From Amycolatopsis sp. (GTDB lineage: Bacteria > Actinomycetota > Actinomycetes > Mycobacteriales > Pseudonocardiaceae), in NCBI RefSeq assembly GCF_025464955.1, contig NZ_JAODNM010000080.1, positions 1-64,000 of the forward strand: a stretch of DNA of 64,000 nucleotides, given 5' to 3'. Of this stretch, positions 35,233 through 42,760 are shown piece by piece. How positions within the stretch are numbered: position 1 is the stretch's first letter; the number at the start of each line of letters is the position of its first letter. The notes beneath the pieces were generated by a model. It ran no database searches, had not been told where the DNA came from, and saw nothing but the letters and a program-made list of their open reading frames with translations. Both the position numbers and the translations under genes were made by a program.

Positions 35233-37506
35233 TCACTGCGACAGACGCGCGAGCAGCTCGTCGATGTCGTCGTTGGAGAAGGCGCCCGCGGAGACGATAC
35301 GGAGCTTCTCCAGCGGCATACCGTTGATCACCTCGGTCACGATGCGCTGCATCTCGGGGGGCATCTCGGCGCCGCCCCCGAGCATCGGAGAGGCAGCCGC
35401 GAACCGTGCGACCGTGGCGGCGAACTCGGGGTCACCGAGGAAGTGGCCCAGTGGGGTGCGCCGATCGACGACCTCCACCGAGCGGGTGTCCCCGGCCAAC
35501 TCGACACCGACGCCGGCCCGGATGTCGCGCGAGGAGTGTCCGATCTCGATCGTGAAGGTGCCGCTCTCGATCACCCAGCGGTCGCGGTGCTCGTCCCAGA
35601 ACGAGAAGTCGCGCCGATCCAGTTCGACGCGGGTCGTAACGGTTTCGCCTGCCGGAATCCAGACCTTGCTGAATCCCCGAAGCTCCCGCTCCGGTCGTGG
35701 GACGGTACTGATGTCGTCGTGTACATACACCTGGACGACCTCGAACCCGTCACGCTCGCCGACGTTGCGGACCGCCACCTCCACGGTGACCTGCTCGTCG
35801 TCGTGTACCGTGGCGCGCGGGTCCGAATATTCGAACTCGGTGTAGCTCAGGCCATGCCCGAACGGGTAGACCACCGGCATCTTCCGACGATCGTAGTAGC
35901 GGTAGCCGACCCAGATGCTTTCTCGGTAGTGCACGCGGCGCTGCGCTCCCGGATAGTCCACATAGGCTGGTGTGTCCTCCAGCCGCAGCGGAACGGTCTC
36001 GCTGGTACGGCCCGAGGGGTTCACCTCGCCGAAGACGATGTCCAGAGCGGCCGAGGCGACTTGCTGGCCGCCGAGGTTGAGGTCCAGAATCGCGTCCACC
36101 TTCTCGTGCCACGACGCCACGTCGACGACCGATCCCTTGTGCAACATGACAACCGTACGCGGGCTCACCGCGCAGGCCGCGTCGATCAGCGCGAGATGGG
36201 ATGCGGGCAGTGACAGCGTTTCCCGGTCGTAGCCCTCCGACTCCGTCAGCTCGGTCAGTCCGACGAACAGCAGCGTGACATCGGCGTCCGACGCCACGGT
36301 CACCGCCTCGTCGAGCAGCGCCTTGTCGACCTGCTCGCCATCGTATCCCCGGGCGTAGCGAACCAGCTCAGGCGAAAGGAAACGACTGATCTCGTCGCGC
36401 GCGGTCGCGAACGAGGCGACATTGACGCCCGAGCTGCCACCGCCTTGGAACCGGGGCTTCTCGGCGAACTCGCCGATAAGCGCGACAGTGCCGGTACGCG
36501 CCAGCGGAAGCGTGGTGCGTTCGTTGCGCAGCAGGACGATCGACTGCTGGGCCACGGTGCGGGCCAGCTCGACCAGTTCGGCTTCGCTGCTGGCCACCGC
36601 GTCAGGCCGATCACGGGCCGCGAAGCGCGAACTCAGGTCGATGATCCGGGCAGCGGCGCGGTCGATGTCCGCCTCGCTCAGCTCGCCCGACTTCAGCGCG
36701 TCGCGGATCGCGGCGGCGCCCATCCCGTTCGACGCCGGCATCTCCAGGTCGATGCCGGCCTTGAGTGCGGCGACCTGGTTGCTCACCGCACCCCAATCGC
36801 TGACGACCACGCCGTCGAAGCCCCACTCGTCACGGAGAATCTCGGTCAGCAGCCGGTGGTTCTCGGTGCAGGGGATGCCGTTGACCGCGTTGTAGGCGGC
36901 CATCACCGTCGCCGGTCGTCCCTCGGTCACCGCGATCTCGAACCCGCGCAGGTAGATTTCGCGGAGGGCACGCTCGTCGACCTCGGCGCTGACCGTGAAC
37001 CGGTCGTATTCCTGGTTGTTCACCGCGAAGTGTTTGACGGACGTGCCGACACCGCCAGACTCGGTGCCCGCGATGACCGCGGCGGCGAGACGGCCACTCA
37101 AGTAGGGGTCCTCGGAGAAGTACTCGAAGTTCCGGCCACCCAGGGGCGTGCGTCTGATGTTCATACCCGGCCCGAGCACAACCTCCACGCCGGTCCGGCG
37201 GGCCTCGGTGGCGAGCGCGGCGCCCTGCGTCCGAGCGAGGGCGGTGTCCCAGCTGCAGGACAGCGCGGACGCGGTAGGGAAGCAGATGGCGGTGGGGGCT
37301 TGCGGGGTGCCGGCCTGGTCGCCCGCGGCACCCCAGCCGATTCCGTGCGGGCCGTCGGACAGCGTCATCGGGTTGATGCCGCGATCCGGATAGCCGACGG
37401 TCTGCCAGGAGGACGCGCCCGAGAGTAGCGCGATCTTCTCCTCGATCGTCAACCCGGCGAGTAGCCGGGAGGTGGTGGGGTAGGAGCGATCGCTTTGTAG
37501 CGTCAT
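35233..37506 (-). CDS. GH3 beta-glucosidase
   Basis: A 757-residue glycoside hydrolase family 3 enzyme with the full three-part layout. A (beta/alpha)8 domain contains DGPHGIGWG, GRNFEYFSEDPYLSG and KHFAVNNQE; the nucleophile Asp is in VVVSDWGAV near residue 237. An alpha/beta sandwich carries GGGSSGVNV. The C-terminal fibronectin-III-like domain (VEVAVRNVGERDGFEVVQVY) ends in a short helical tail. No signal peptide, so it works inside the cell on imported glycosides, fitting the glycoside-type MFS transporter at 26-28 kb. It is divergent from a TetR gene, with a perfect palindrome between them. Confidence 0.95.
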   Translation of the reverse strand: MTLQSDRSYPTTSRLLAGLTIEEKIALLSGASSWQTVGYPDRGINPMTLSDGPHGIGWGAAGDQAGTPQAPTAICFPTASALSCSWDTALARTQGAALATEARRTGVEVVLGPGMNIRRTPLGGRNFEYFSEDPYLSGRLAAAVIAGTESGGVGTSVKHFAVNNQEYDRFTVSAEVDERALREIYLRGFEIAVTEGRPATVMAAYNAVNGIPCTENHRLLTEILRDEWGFDGVVVSDWGAVSNQVAALKAGIDLEMPASNGMGAAAIRDALKSGELSEADIDRAAARIIDLSSRFAARDRPDAVASSEAELVELARTVAQQSIVLLRNERTTLPLARTGTVALIGEFAEKPRFQGGGSSGVNVASFATARDEISRFLSPELVRYARGYDGEQVDKALLDEAVTVASDADVTLLFVGLTELTESEGYDRETLSLPASHLALIDAACAVSPRTVVMLHKGSVVDVASWHEKVDAILDLNLGGQQVASAALDIVFGEVNPSGRTSETVPLRLEDTPAYVDYPGAQRRVHYRESIWVGYRYYDRRKMPVVYPFGHGLSYTEFEYSDPRATVHDDEQVTVEVAVRNVGERDGFEVVQVYVHDDISTVPRPERELRGFSKVWIPAGETVTTRVELDRRDFSFWDEHRDRWVIESGTFTIEIGHSSRDIRAGVGVELAGDTRSVEVVDRRTPLGHFLGDPEFAATVARFAAASPMLGGGAEMPPEMQRIVTEVINGMPLEKLRIVSAGAFSNDDIDELLARLSQ

Positions 37507-37538
37507 CGGTACAGGCCCGCCTTTTTCGAGGTGGAGAT

Positions 37539-37561
37539 GGGGGTAACAGCTTGTTACCCCC
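37539..37561. promoter_or_regulatory. Perfect TetR operator GGGGGTAACA-GCT-TGTTACCCCC
   Basis: A 23-bp palindrome with 10-bp perfect arms and a 3-bp centre, in the 103-bp gap between the divergent GH3 and TetR genes. It is almost certainly the binding site of that TetR protein and would control both genes. Confidence 0.85.
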
Positions 37562-37609
37562 TGCTTTGGATGCTAGGTTCGGACAGTTCGATCTGTCAAG
37601 GAGGGGTAC

Positions 37610-38266
37610 GTGGCCACAGGGGCGCCCAAAGATCTCGTCGCCGCGGGCTCCGACGTCGAGAATTTCGAGGCCTTCCGCGAGCAACAGCGCGCGGCCGTCG
37701 CCGACGCTCTCATCGAACTGGTCGGCACCAGCGGGTTCGCCGCGGTGAACGTGAGCGACCTGGTGCGCGTCGTCGACATGAGCCGGAAGACGTTCTACAA
37801 GTACTTCCCGTCGATCGAGGCCGCGCTGGTCTACACGCAGAAGATGGTCCTGACCGGAATGCGAACCGAGCCGGCGTTGCGACACAAGTCGGGCTTGAGT
37901 CATTTCCTGGGCCAGCTTCGCGGGATCGCGGACCTCGCGCTGGAGCGTCCCGATCGGATGATCTTCCTCGGCTTCTTCGACTTCGCAGTCAAGGGAAGTA
38001 TCCCCGCCGCTGATCGCGAGACCTACGAGGCGTTCACGGTGCGTCTGGCCGAGGAGTCCCTGTCGGCCTTCGCGCAGGGGCAGCGAGACGGCTCCATCGA
38101 TCCCGGTCTGCCCGCGACCGAGACCGTACTCGCGTCCACGAATGCTGTCTTCGGGCTTGCGCAGAGGTGCCTCAACGCCTCCACGACCGCGAAGAACAAG
38201 GGTCTGACCGGGCGCCTCATCGCCGCTGAACTCCATGCCTGGGAAGCCGTCCTGACCGCCAAGTAG
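37610..38266 (+). CDS. TetR-family regulator (of GH3 gene)
   Basis: A 218-residue TetR protein with helix-turn-helix REQQRAAVADALIELVGTSG then VSDLVRVVDMSRKTFYKYFP and a C-terminal ligand domain. GTG 37610 has the strong ribosome site AAGGAGGGG just upstream. It is divergent from the intracellular GH3 glycosidase and separated from it only by the GGGGGTAACA palindrome. Likely a local repressor responding to the glycoside or its aglycone. Confidence 0.9.
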   Translation: MATGAPKDLVAAGSDVENFEAFREQQRAAVADALIELVGTSGFAAVNVSDLVRVVDMSRKTFYKYFPSIEAALVYTQKMVLTGMRTEPALRHKSGLSHFLGQLRGIADLALERPDRMIFLGFFDFAVKGSIPAADRETYEAFTVRLAEESLSAFAQGQRDGSIDPGLPATETVLASTNAVFGLAQRCLNASTTAKNKGLTGRLIAAELHAWEAVLTAK

Positions 38267-38307
38267 CGCGAACCCGACTGCTGTCGTCCGGGAAGACATG
38301 CACCGAT

Positions 38308-38322
38308 TAGAACACAGTTTCA
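38308..38322 (-). promoter_or_regulatory. KstR-like operator, leftward copy
   Basis: TAGAACACAGTTTCA, exact reverse of TGAAAC-N3-GTTCTA. It lies 86 bp (about eight turns) from the rightward operator at 38394 with opposite orientation, just after the TetR stop, with no leftward gene to serve. A looping partner is more likely than a second promoter. Confidence 0.7.
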
Positions 38323-38378
38323 TGAGTTGGTCGCCATATGGGCGTGCCAGTCGGGATCGAGTCCTGGATGCCTGCCGG

Positions 38379-38408
38379 TGGACGGCAGCAACATGAAACG
38401 CTATTCTA
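38379..38408 (+). promoter_or_regulatory. Promoter with embedded KstR-like operator for the DUF35-thiolase-ligase operon
   Basis: TGGACG (38379-38384), 17-bp spacer, TATTCT (38402-38407). The operator TGAAAC-GCT-ATTCTA covers 38394-38408, so a bound repressor would block RNA polymerase directly. About 100 bp of leader separates it from the DUF35 start. Confidence 0.75.
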
Positions 38409-38510
38409 ATTCGGGACAGGGTCACGACCCGGGCGAGCCGACCGTCATCCGCCACCCCGGGCACTGAATCACTCCGCCGCGGACCGCGGTTGTCATCCTT
38501 GGAGCACAGC

Positions 38511-38915
38511 GTGGATCGAATGCCGATTGTCGACTATCTCGTCCTGGACGAGCCTCCGCGCCTGGTAGCGCACGAGTGCATGGCCTGTCAGGCCCGGTAC
38601 TTCGATCGGCGCAACGCCTGCGCCGCCTGCGGCGGGACGGAGTTCACCCGAGCCGATGTCGAACGCGACGCGACGCTGCGTTCCTTCACGATCGTCAACG
38701 TCGCGGCCGAAGGTGTCCCGGTGCCCTACGTCGCCGCGATCGTGGACTGTGCCGGGACCACTGTCCCGGGGCTGCTCGTCAACACGCCGCCTGATCCCGT
38801 CCACGTACGTCTCGGGATGAAGCTCCGGCTCACCACCTTTTCGATCGGCGCCGACGCGTCCGGTGTGGACGCCGTCAACTACGGCTTCGAACCGGCAGCG
38901 GAGGGGGAGCGATGA
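38511..38915 (+). CDS. DUF35 / OB-fold Zn-ribbon protein, thiolase partner
   Basis: A 134-residue stand-alone DUF35 protein. The N-terminal rubredoxin-like Zn ribbon has Cys23, Cys26, Cys37 and Cys40 (HECMACQARYFDRR, ACAACGG), followed by an OB-fold (LRSFTIVNVA, PYVAAIVDCAGTT). Such proteins pair with SCP2-type thiolases; in steroid side-chain breakdown the DUF35 domain of ChsH2 binds the thiolase-like aldolase Ltp2. GTG 38511 has GGAG 7 bases upstream. Its stop overlaps the start of the next gene (ATGA), so the two are translated in step and probably form a complex. A decayed copy lies at 28.2 kb. Confidence 0.9.
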   Translation: MDRMPIVDYLVLDEPPRLVAHECMACQARYFDRRNACAACGGTEFTRADVERDATLRSFTIVNVAAEGVPVPYVAAIVDCAGTTVPGLLVNTPPDPVHVRLGMKLRLTTFSIGADASGVDAVNYGFEPAAEGER

Positions 38916-40114
38916 CCGAGGATGTCTGGATTCTCGGAATCCACATGACGAAGTTCGGCAAGCACCGCGACAAGGACACCATCGACCTGGCCTCCGAAGC
39001 CGTGTTCGGGGCTTTGGCCGACGGCGGCGTCGGCATCGACGACATCGGCGTCCTGGGAGCCGGCAATCTCCTCGGCGGCCCCACGCCGTTCGGGCAGAAC
39101 CTGCAGAAGCAGATCGGGCAGACCGGTGTTCCGGTGTACAACGTGGCCAACGCGTGTGCGACCGGCGCGACGGCCCTGCGCGTCGCGATCATGGCCGTCA
39201 AGGCCGGCGAGACGGACATGGGGCTCGCGGTCGGCGTGGAGAAGCTGTCGGGGATGGGGTTGCTCACCGGCGATGTGGCAACGCAGACCGAACAGCAGTG
39301 GCGTCCGCAGGGTCGCTTCGGAGCCATCACGTCTCTGGAAGGCCGCGTCAGGACGGACACCATGCCGGGGGTGTTCGCGCAGATCGGCATGGAGTACGCG
39401 AGCCGCTATGACGGCGTCGACTTCGAACTGTTCGCCCGTATCGCGGAGAAGAACCATGCTCACTCGACGTTGAACCCGCTGGCCGCCTATCAGAAGCGGT
39501 TCTCGCTCGACGAGATCATGAACGATATCATGATCGCCTACCCGAACACCCGGCCGATGTGCTCGGCCAACTGCGACGGTGCTGCCGCGGCGGTGGTCGT
39601 GAGTGAGAGCAAGCTCCGGACGCTCTCGCCGGAACAACGGCGTCGTGCGGTCAAGATCAGTGCCTCGGTGCTGACCAGCGATCCTTGGCAGGAAGGATGC
39701 CAGGTCCTGCCGGACGTCAGCACGCTCACCCGGCTCGCGGCCGACCAGGCCTACGAACGTGCCGGTGTGTCGCCCGACGACCTCGATCTGGTCGAACTGC
39801 ACGACTGCTTCGCGACGGCGGAGCTGGTGCACTACGAGAATCTGTCTCTCTGTGAGCCGGGAGGGGCCGTCGACCTGTTCGAGTCGGGCGAGACCTGGCG
39901 CGACGGCCGCATCCCGGTGAACGTCTCGGGTGGGCTCGAGTCCAAGGGGCACCCGGTCTCGGCGACCGGCATCGCCAATATCTGGGAAGTGGCGACCCAC
40001 CTGCGGGGCGAAGCCGGTCCCCGGCAGATCGAGGGAGCCAGGGTGGGGCTGGCCCATGTCGTCGGGATCGGCCAGGCGTCCGCGGTGCACATCCTGGAGA
40101 AGTCCGCCGGCTGA
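38912..40114 (+). CDS. SCP2-type thiolase / lipid-transfer-protein-like aldolase
   Basis: A 400-residue thiolase-fold protein of the SCP-x/Ltp type. The active-site cysteine is Cys82 in NVANACATGATAL. The usual NEAF motif is replaced by ELHDCFA, and SKGHPVSATG follows near residue 350, both marks of the SCP2-thiolase group. With the co-translated DUF35 protein it could be a thiolase for branched or ring-bearing 3-ketoacyl-CoA, or a retro-aldolase as in Ltp2. The conserved cysteine favours thiolytic cleavage. ATG overlaps the preceding stop. The ligase follows after 32 bp. Confidence 0.92.
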   Translation: MTEDVWILGIHMTKFGKHRDKDTIDLASEAVFGALADGGVGIDDIGVLGAGNLLGGPTPFGQNLQKQIGQTGVPVYNVANACATGATALRVAIMAVKAGETDMGLAVGVEKLSGMGLLTGDVATQTEQQWRPQGRFGAITSLEGRVRTDTMPGVFAQIGMEYASRYDGVDFELFARIAEKNHAHSTLNPLAAYQKRFSLDEIMNDIMIAYPNTRPMCSANCDGAAAAVVVSESKLRTLSPEQRRRAVKISASVLTSDPWQEGCQVLPDVSTLTRLAADQAYERAGVSPDDLDLVELHDCFATAELVHYENLSLCEPGGAVDLFESGETWRDGRIPVNVSGGLESKGHPVSATGIANIWEVATHLRGEAGPRQIEGARVGLAHVVGIGQASAVHILEKSAG

Positions 40115-40146
40115 ACCACCGTCCGGAAAGCATGAGGAGAACCACA

Positions 40147-41730
40147 TTGTCTGCCGATGTCACTTCGCCGGTCGGTGCCTACGCGGTCGGCGCGAGGTAC
40201 CCGGACCGGATCGCGATTGTCGCCCCCGACGGTGGGACGACGTCGTTCGGACAGCTTCTCGAGCGCGGCAACAGGCTGTCGAACGCGCTGCGCGCACTGG
40301 GGCTGGGTGACGGGGACGTCGTGGCGTTCCTGTTGGGGAACGAACCGTCGTTCTTCGAGGTCGCGCTCGGCGTGGAGCAGGTCGGGATGTATCGGGTGCC
40401 GATCAACACCCACTCGACCCCAGCCGAGGTCGCCTACATCGTGCGGGACTCGGGCGCGCGCGTGCTCGTCGCGTCGCACGATCTCGCGGCGGTCCTCGGT
40501 CCGGTGCTCGACGACCTCGGCGCGCACCGGATCGCGATCGGCGGAGCGGTAGCGGGCTGGCACGACTACGACGCCTGGCTCGCCGCGGCCGATGCCGGGG
40601 TTCCAGCGGACCGCAGGGCGGGCGCGGCCATGGGCTACACCTCCGGCACCACCGGACGGCCCAAGGGCGTTCGCCGCCCGCTGGCGGGAATCCCGCCGGA
40701 GGGGCTGCTGTCGGTGATGCTGGACGTCGTGCTGAGCCCGTTCGGCTTCCGTCCGCTCGACGGCGTCCACCTGGTCGTCGCACCGCTGTATCACGCCGCG
40801 CCCAACACCTTCGCGGTCGGCGCGCTGCACCTCGGCCACACCGTGGTCGTCCAACCCCGCTTCGACGCCGAAGCGTTCTTGACCACGGTGGCGGAGCGCC
40901 AGGTCACCAGCACTCACCTGGTGCCGACCCACTTCCACCGTCTCCTCGAACTGCCGAAGGAAGTGCGTGCCGCAGCCGACCTGAGCAGCCTGGAGATCGT
41001 GGTGGCCGCCGGCGCGCCGTTCCCGCCGAAGATGAAGGCACGAGCACTCGGCTGGCTCGGGCCGGTGATCTGGGAGTACCTCGCTTCGACCGAAGGACTC
41101 GTGAGTGTCATTTCCCCCACGGAGGCCTTGGCGCACCCCGGTTCGGTCGGACGGCCCACCGACGTCAGGATTCTCGATGACGAGGGCGATCCGGTCGTGC
41201 CCGGCGACGAGGGCCTGATCTACTTTCCGGCCGGACAGCCGCCGTTCGCCTATCACAATGACCCCGGCAAGACCGCTGCCACCGTCCGTGCCGACGGGTA
41301 CGCCACGGCCGGCGATCTCGGCCGTATCGGTGAGGGTGGATATCTGTACCTGCTCGACCGGCGTGTCGATCTCATCATCACCGGCGGGGTCAATGTCTAC
41401 CCGGCGGAGATCGAACAGCGCCTTGTCGAACACCCGATGGTCGAGGACGTGGCCGTAGTCGGACTGCCCGACGCCGAATGGGGGCAGCAGGTCGTCGCCG
41501 TGGTCAAGCTCGCCGACGGGGAACACGGCCACGAGCAGGTGTCCGGCGAACTCGACGCCTACTGCCGCGCGTCGCTGACCCGGGCCAAGTGTCCACGCCG
41601 TTACGAGTTCGTCGATACACTGCCACGTACGGAAACCGGGAAGCTGCTTCGCCGCGTCGTCCGTGACACCGTCCGATCGCCGAACGACCGACCGGACCCT
41701 TCCCGCGCCATGCCCGCGAACCACGGCTGA
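40147..41730 (+). CDS. Acyl-CoA synthetase (AMP-forming, FadD-like)
   Basis: About 527 residues of the adenylate-forming superfamily. The P-loop-like motif is MGYTSGTTGRPKGVRR; EYLASTEGLVSVISP is the substrate/adenine region, and YATAGDLGRIGEGGYLYLLD then RRVDLIITGGVNVYPAEIEQ and the C-terminal lysine in RTETGKLLRR are present. It activates a carboxylic acid to its CoA ester. TTG 40147 is preferred because AGGAG (40135-40139) is correctly spaced for it; the ATG at 40132 overlaps that site. It is the third gene of the DUF35-thiolase operon and supplies the CoA ester the rest of the cluster needs. Confidence 0.92.
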   Translation: MSADVTSPVGAYAVGARYPDRIAIVAPDGGTTSFGQLLERGNRLSNALRALGLGDGDVVAFLLGNEPSFFEVALGVEQVGMYRVPINTHSTPAEVAYIVRDSGARVLVASHDLAAVLGPVLDDLGAHRIAIGGAVAGWHDYDAWLAAADAGVPADRRAGAAMGYTSGTTGRPKGVRRPLAGIPPEGLLSVMLDVVLSPFGFRPLDGVHLVVAPLYHAAPNTFAVGALHLGHTVVVQPRFDAEAFLTTVAERQVTSTHLVPTHFHRLLELPKEVRAAADLSSLEIVVAAGAPFPPKMKARALGWLGPVIWEYLASTEGLVSVISPTEALAHPGSVGRPTDVRILDDEGDPVVPGDEGLIYFPAGQPPFAYHNDPGKTAATVRADGYATAGDLGRIGEGGYLYLLDRRVDLIITGGVNVYPAEIEQRLVEHPMVEDVAVVGLPDAEWGQQVVAVVKLADGEHGHEQVSGELDAYCRASLTRAKCPRRYEFVDTLPRTETGKLLRRVVRDTVRSPNDRPDPSRAMPANHG

Positions 41731-41771
41731 CCTCAACCGCGGGATCGACAGTGCGTGGTATAACTGTCGAC

Positions 41772-42428
41772 GTGGCAGACGCTGATTCGCAGGCCCCGCT
41801 GCCCGTCGGGTTGATGACGAGTAGTCAGCTCGCCCGCCGGGCCAGGCTCATCGAAACCGTGATTCAGCTGGTCGCCAAATCCGGCACTACTGCCATCCAG
41901 ATGCGTGACGTGACCGACCGGTCCGGGGTGGCACTGGGCACTGTTTACCGGTACTTCCGGTCGAAGGACCACCTCCTGGCCGCCGCGCTGACCGAGTGGC
42001 AGGGCAAACTCACCCGCCGAGTCCTCTCCTCGAACCGTGATGAGAACGAGGATTCGCTGCCGCTGGTGAAGGATTTTCTGCGCCGCGTCCTGCAGGCCTT
42101 CGATCGTGCCCCCGGGATGGCCGTGCTCATGATGCAGATGACGGCATCGTCGGATCCGGATGTGCAGCAGCTCACCGATCAGAGCGGCAGCGGCTTTGAC
42201 GCCGCGTTCGATCACCTGCTCGCAGCGGGGCCTCGCGATGACGTCTCCTACATTCGACTCGCGATCGGCTGTGTTCTGGTCGATGCGGTCAACCGTATGT
42301 CCAATGGACGGGCCACTTTCCAGGAAGTGCGGGGCCAGGTCGACGGTGTCGCCGACATCCTCTTGAGCACGCGTGCCCGGCGTTCCGGTTCTTCGCGTAA
42401 GGATCCCTCAGCACGCGCTTCGGCTTGA
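41772..42428 (+). CDS. TetR-family regulator, KstR-like, paralog B
   Basis: A 218-residue paralog of the regulator at 28.3-29.0 kb with the same recognition helix region (IQMRDVTDRSGVALGTVYRY, FRSKDHLLAAA). GTG 41772 corresponds to the start of paralog A; GTG 41751 is also in frame. It lies between the ligase operon and the P450 operon, is followed by a long hairpin (42428-42478), and both neighbouring promoters carry the TGAAAC-N3-GTTCTA palindrome. It is therefore the best candidate for the cluster's repressor. The KstR-like label comes from helix-turn-helix resemblance and operator style, not from a database match. Confidence 0.9.
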   Translation: MADADSQAPLPVGLMTSSQLARRARLIETVIQLVAKSGTTAIQMRDVTDRSGVALGTVYRYFRSKDHLLAAALTEWQGKLTRRVLSSNRDENEDSLPLVKDFLRRVLQAFDRAPGMAVLMMQMTASSDPDVQQLTDQSGSGFDAAFDHLLAAGPRDDVSYIRLAIGCVLVDAVNRMSNGRATFQEVRGQVDGVADILLSTRARRSGSSRKDPSARASA

Positions 42429-42478
42429 TTGCGGCCGTGCGCTCGTGAGCGTTGCAGTCGCTGAGAAGCGGCCGCAAT
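42428..42478 (+). terminator. Large nested hairpin after TetR B
   Basis: Perfect 10-bp arms ATTGCGGCCG (42428-42437) and CGGCCGCAAT (42469-42478) enclose a second perfect hairpin, CGCTC-GT-GAGCG (42440-42451). It begins on the last base of the TetR stop codon. No T-run follows, as is common in actinobacteria. It would insulate the P450 promoter from upstream transcription. Confidence 0.7.
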
Positions 42479-42518
42479 GCGCACTCGGCGACGCCACTCG
42501 TGGATGAGGCCGAAGCCA

Positions 42519-42533
42519 TAGAATTGCGTTTCG
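42519..42533 (-). promoter_or_regulatory. KstR-like operator, leftward copy near P450 promoter
   Basis: TAGAATTGCGTTTCG: in reverse it is one mismatch from TGAAAC-N3-ATTCTA. It is 74 bp (about seven turns) from the operator at 42593, in opposite orientation, the same geometry as the pair at 29026/29100. Confidence 0.6.
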
Positions 42534-42582
42534 CTGCTGCGTGTTGAGTACCAAGGCTACCCTTGTGGCGCGGAAATTACTG

Positions 42583-42611
42583 TTGCCAAAGCTGAAACCG
42601 TGTTCTATATT
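42583..42611 (+). promoter_or_regulatory. P450 operon promoter with embedded KstR-like operator
   Basis: TTGCCA (42583-42588), exactly 17 bp, TATATT (42606-42611). Operator TGAAAC-CGT-GTTCTA at 42593-42607 fills the spacer. The same arrangement recurs at 29090. About 150 bp of leader precede the chosen P450 start. Confidence 0.8.
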
Positions 42612-42760
42612 GATACTGTCAGGTTAACTCCGGCGGGCACGATCCGGCCGGCGCTCGCGAAGAGTCGCCGAAGGTGAGCCGAGTGATCCGGACGAGCGCC
42701 TCGGCCGTCATGCCCGATCCGGGATCGAGTGGCTCGTCCGCTGTAGCCGAAAGAGCAAGT

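Noticed and set aside
36830-38464. Long minus-strand frame joining the end of the TetR region with part of GH3
   Set aside because: Shadow frame; the GH3 and TetR frames here have full family signatures and good start sites.
39832-41736. A 634-residue minus-strand frame opposite the acyl-CoA synthetase and thiolase
   Set aside because: Low-information, Arg/Gly/Val-rich translation with no motifs, while the plus strand has complete enzyme signatures.
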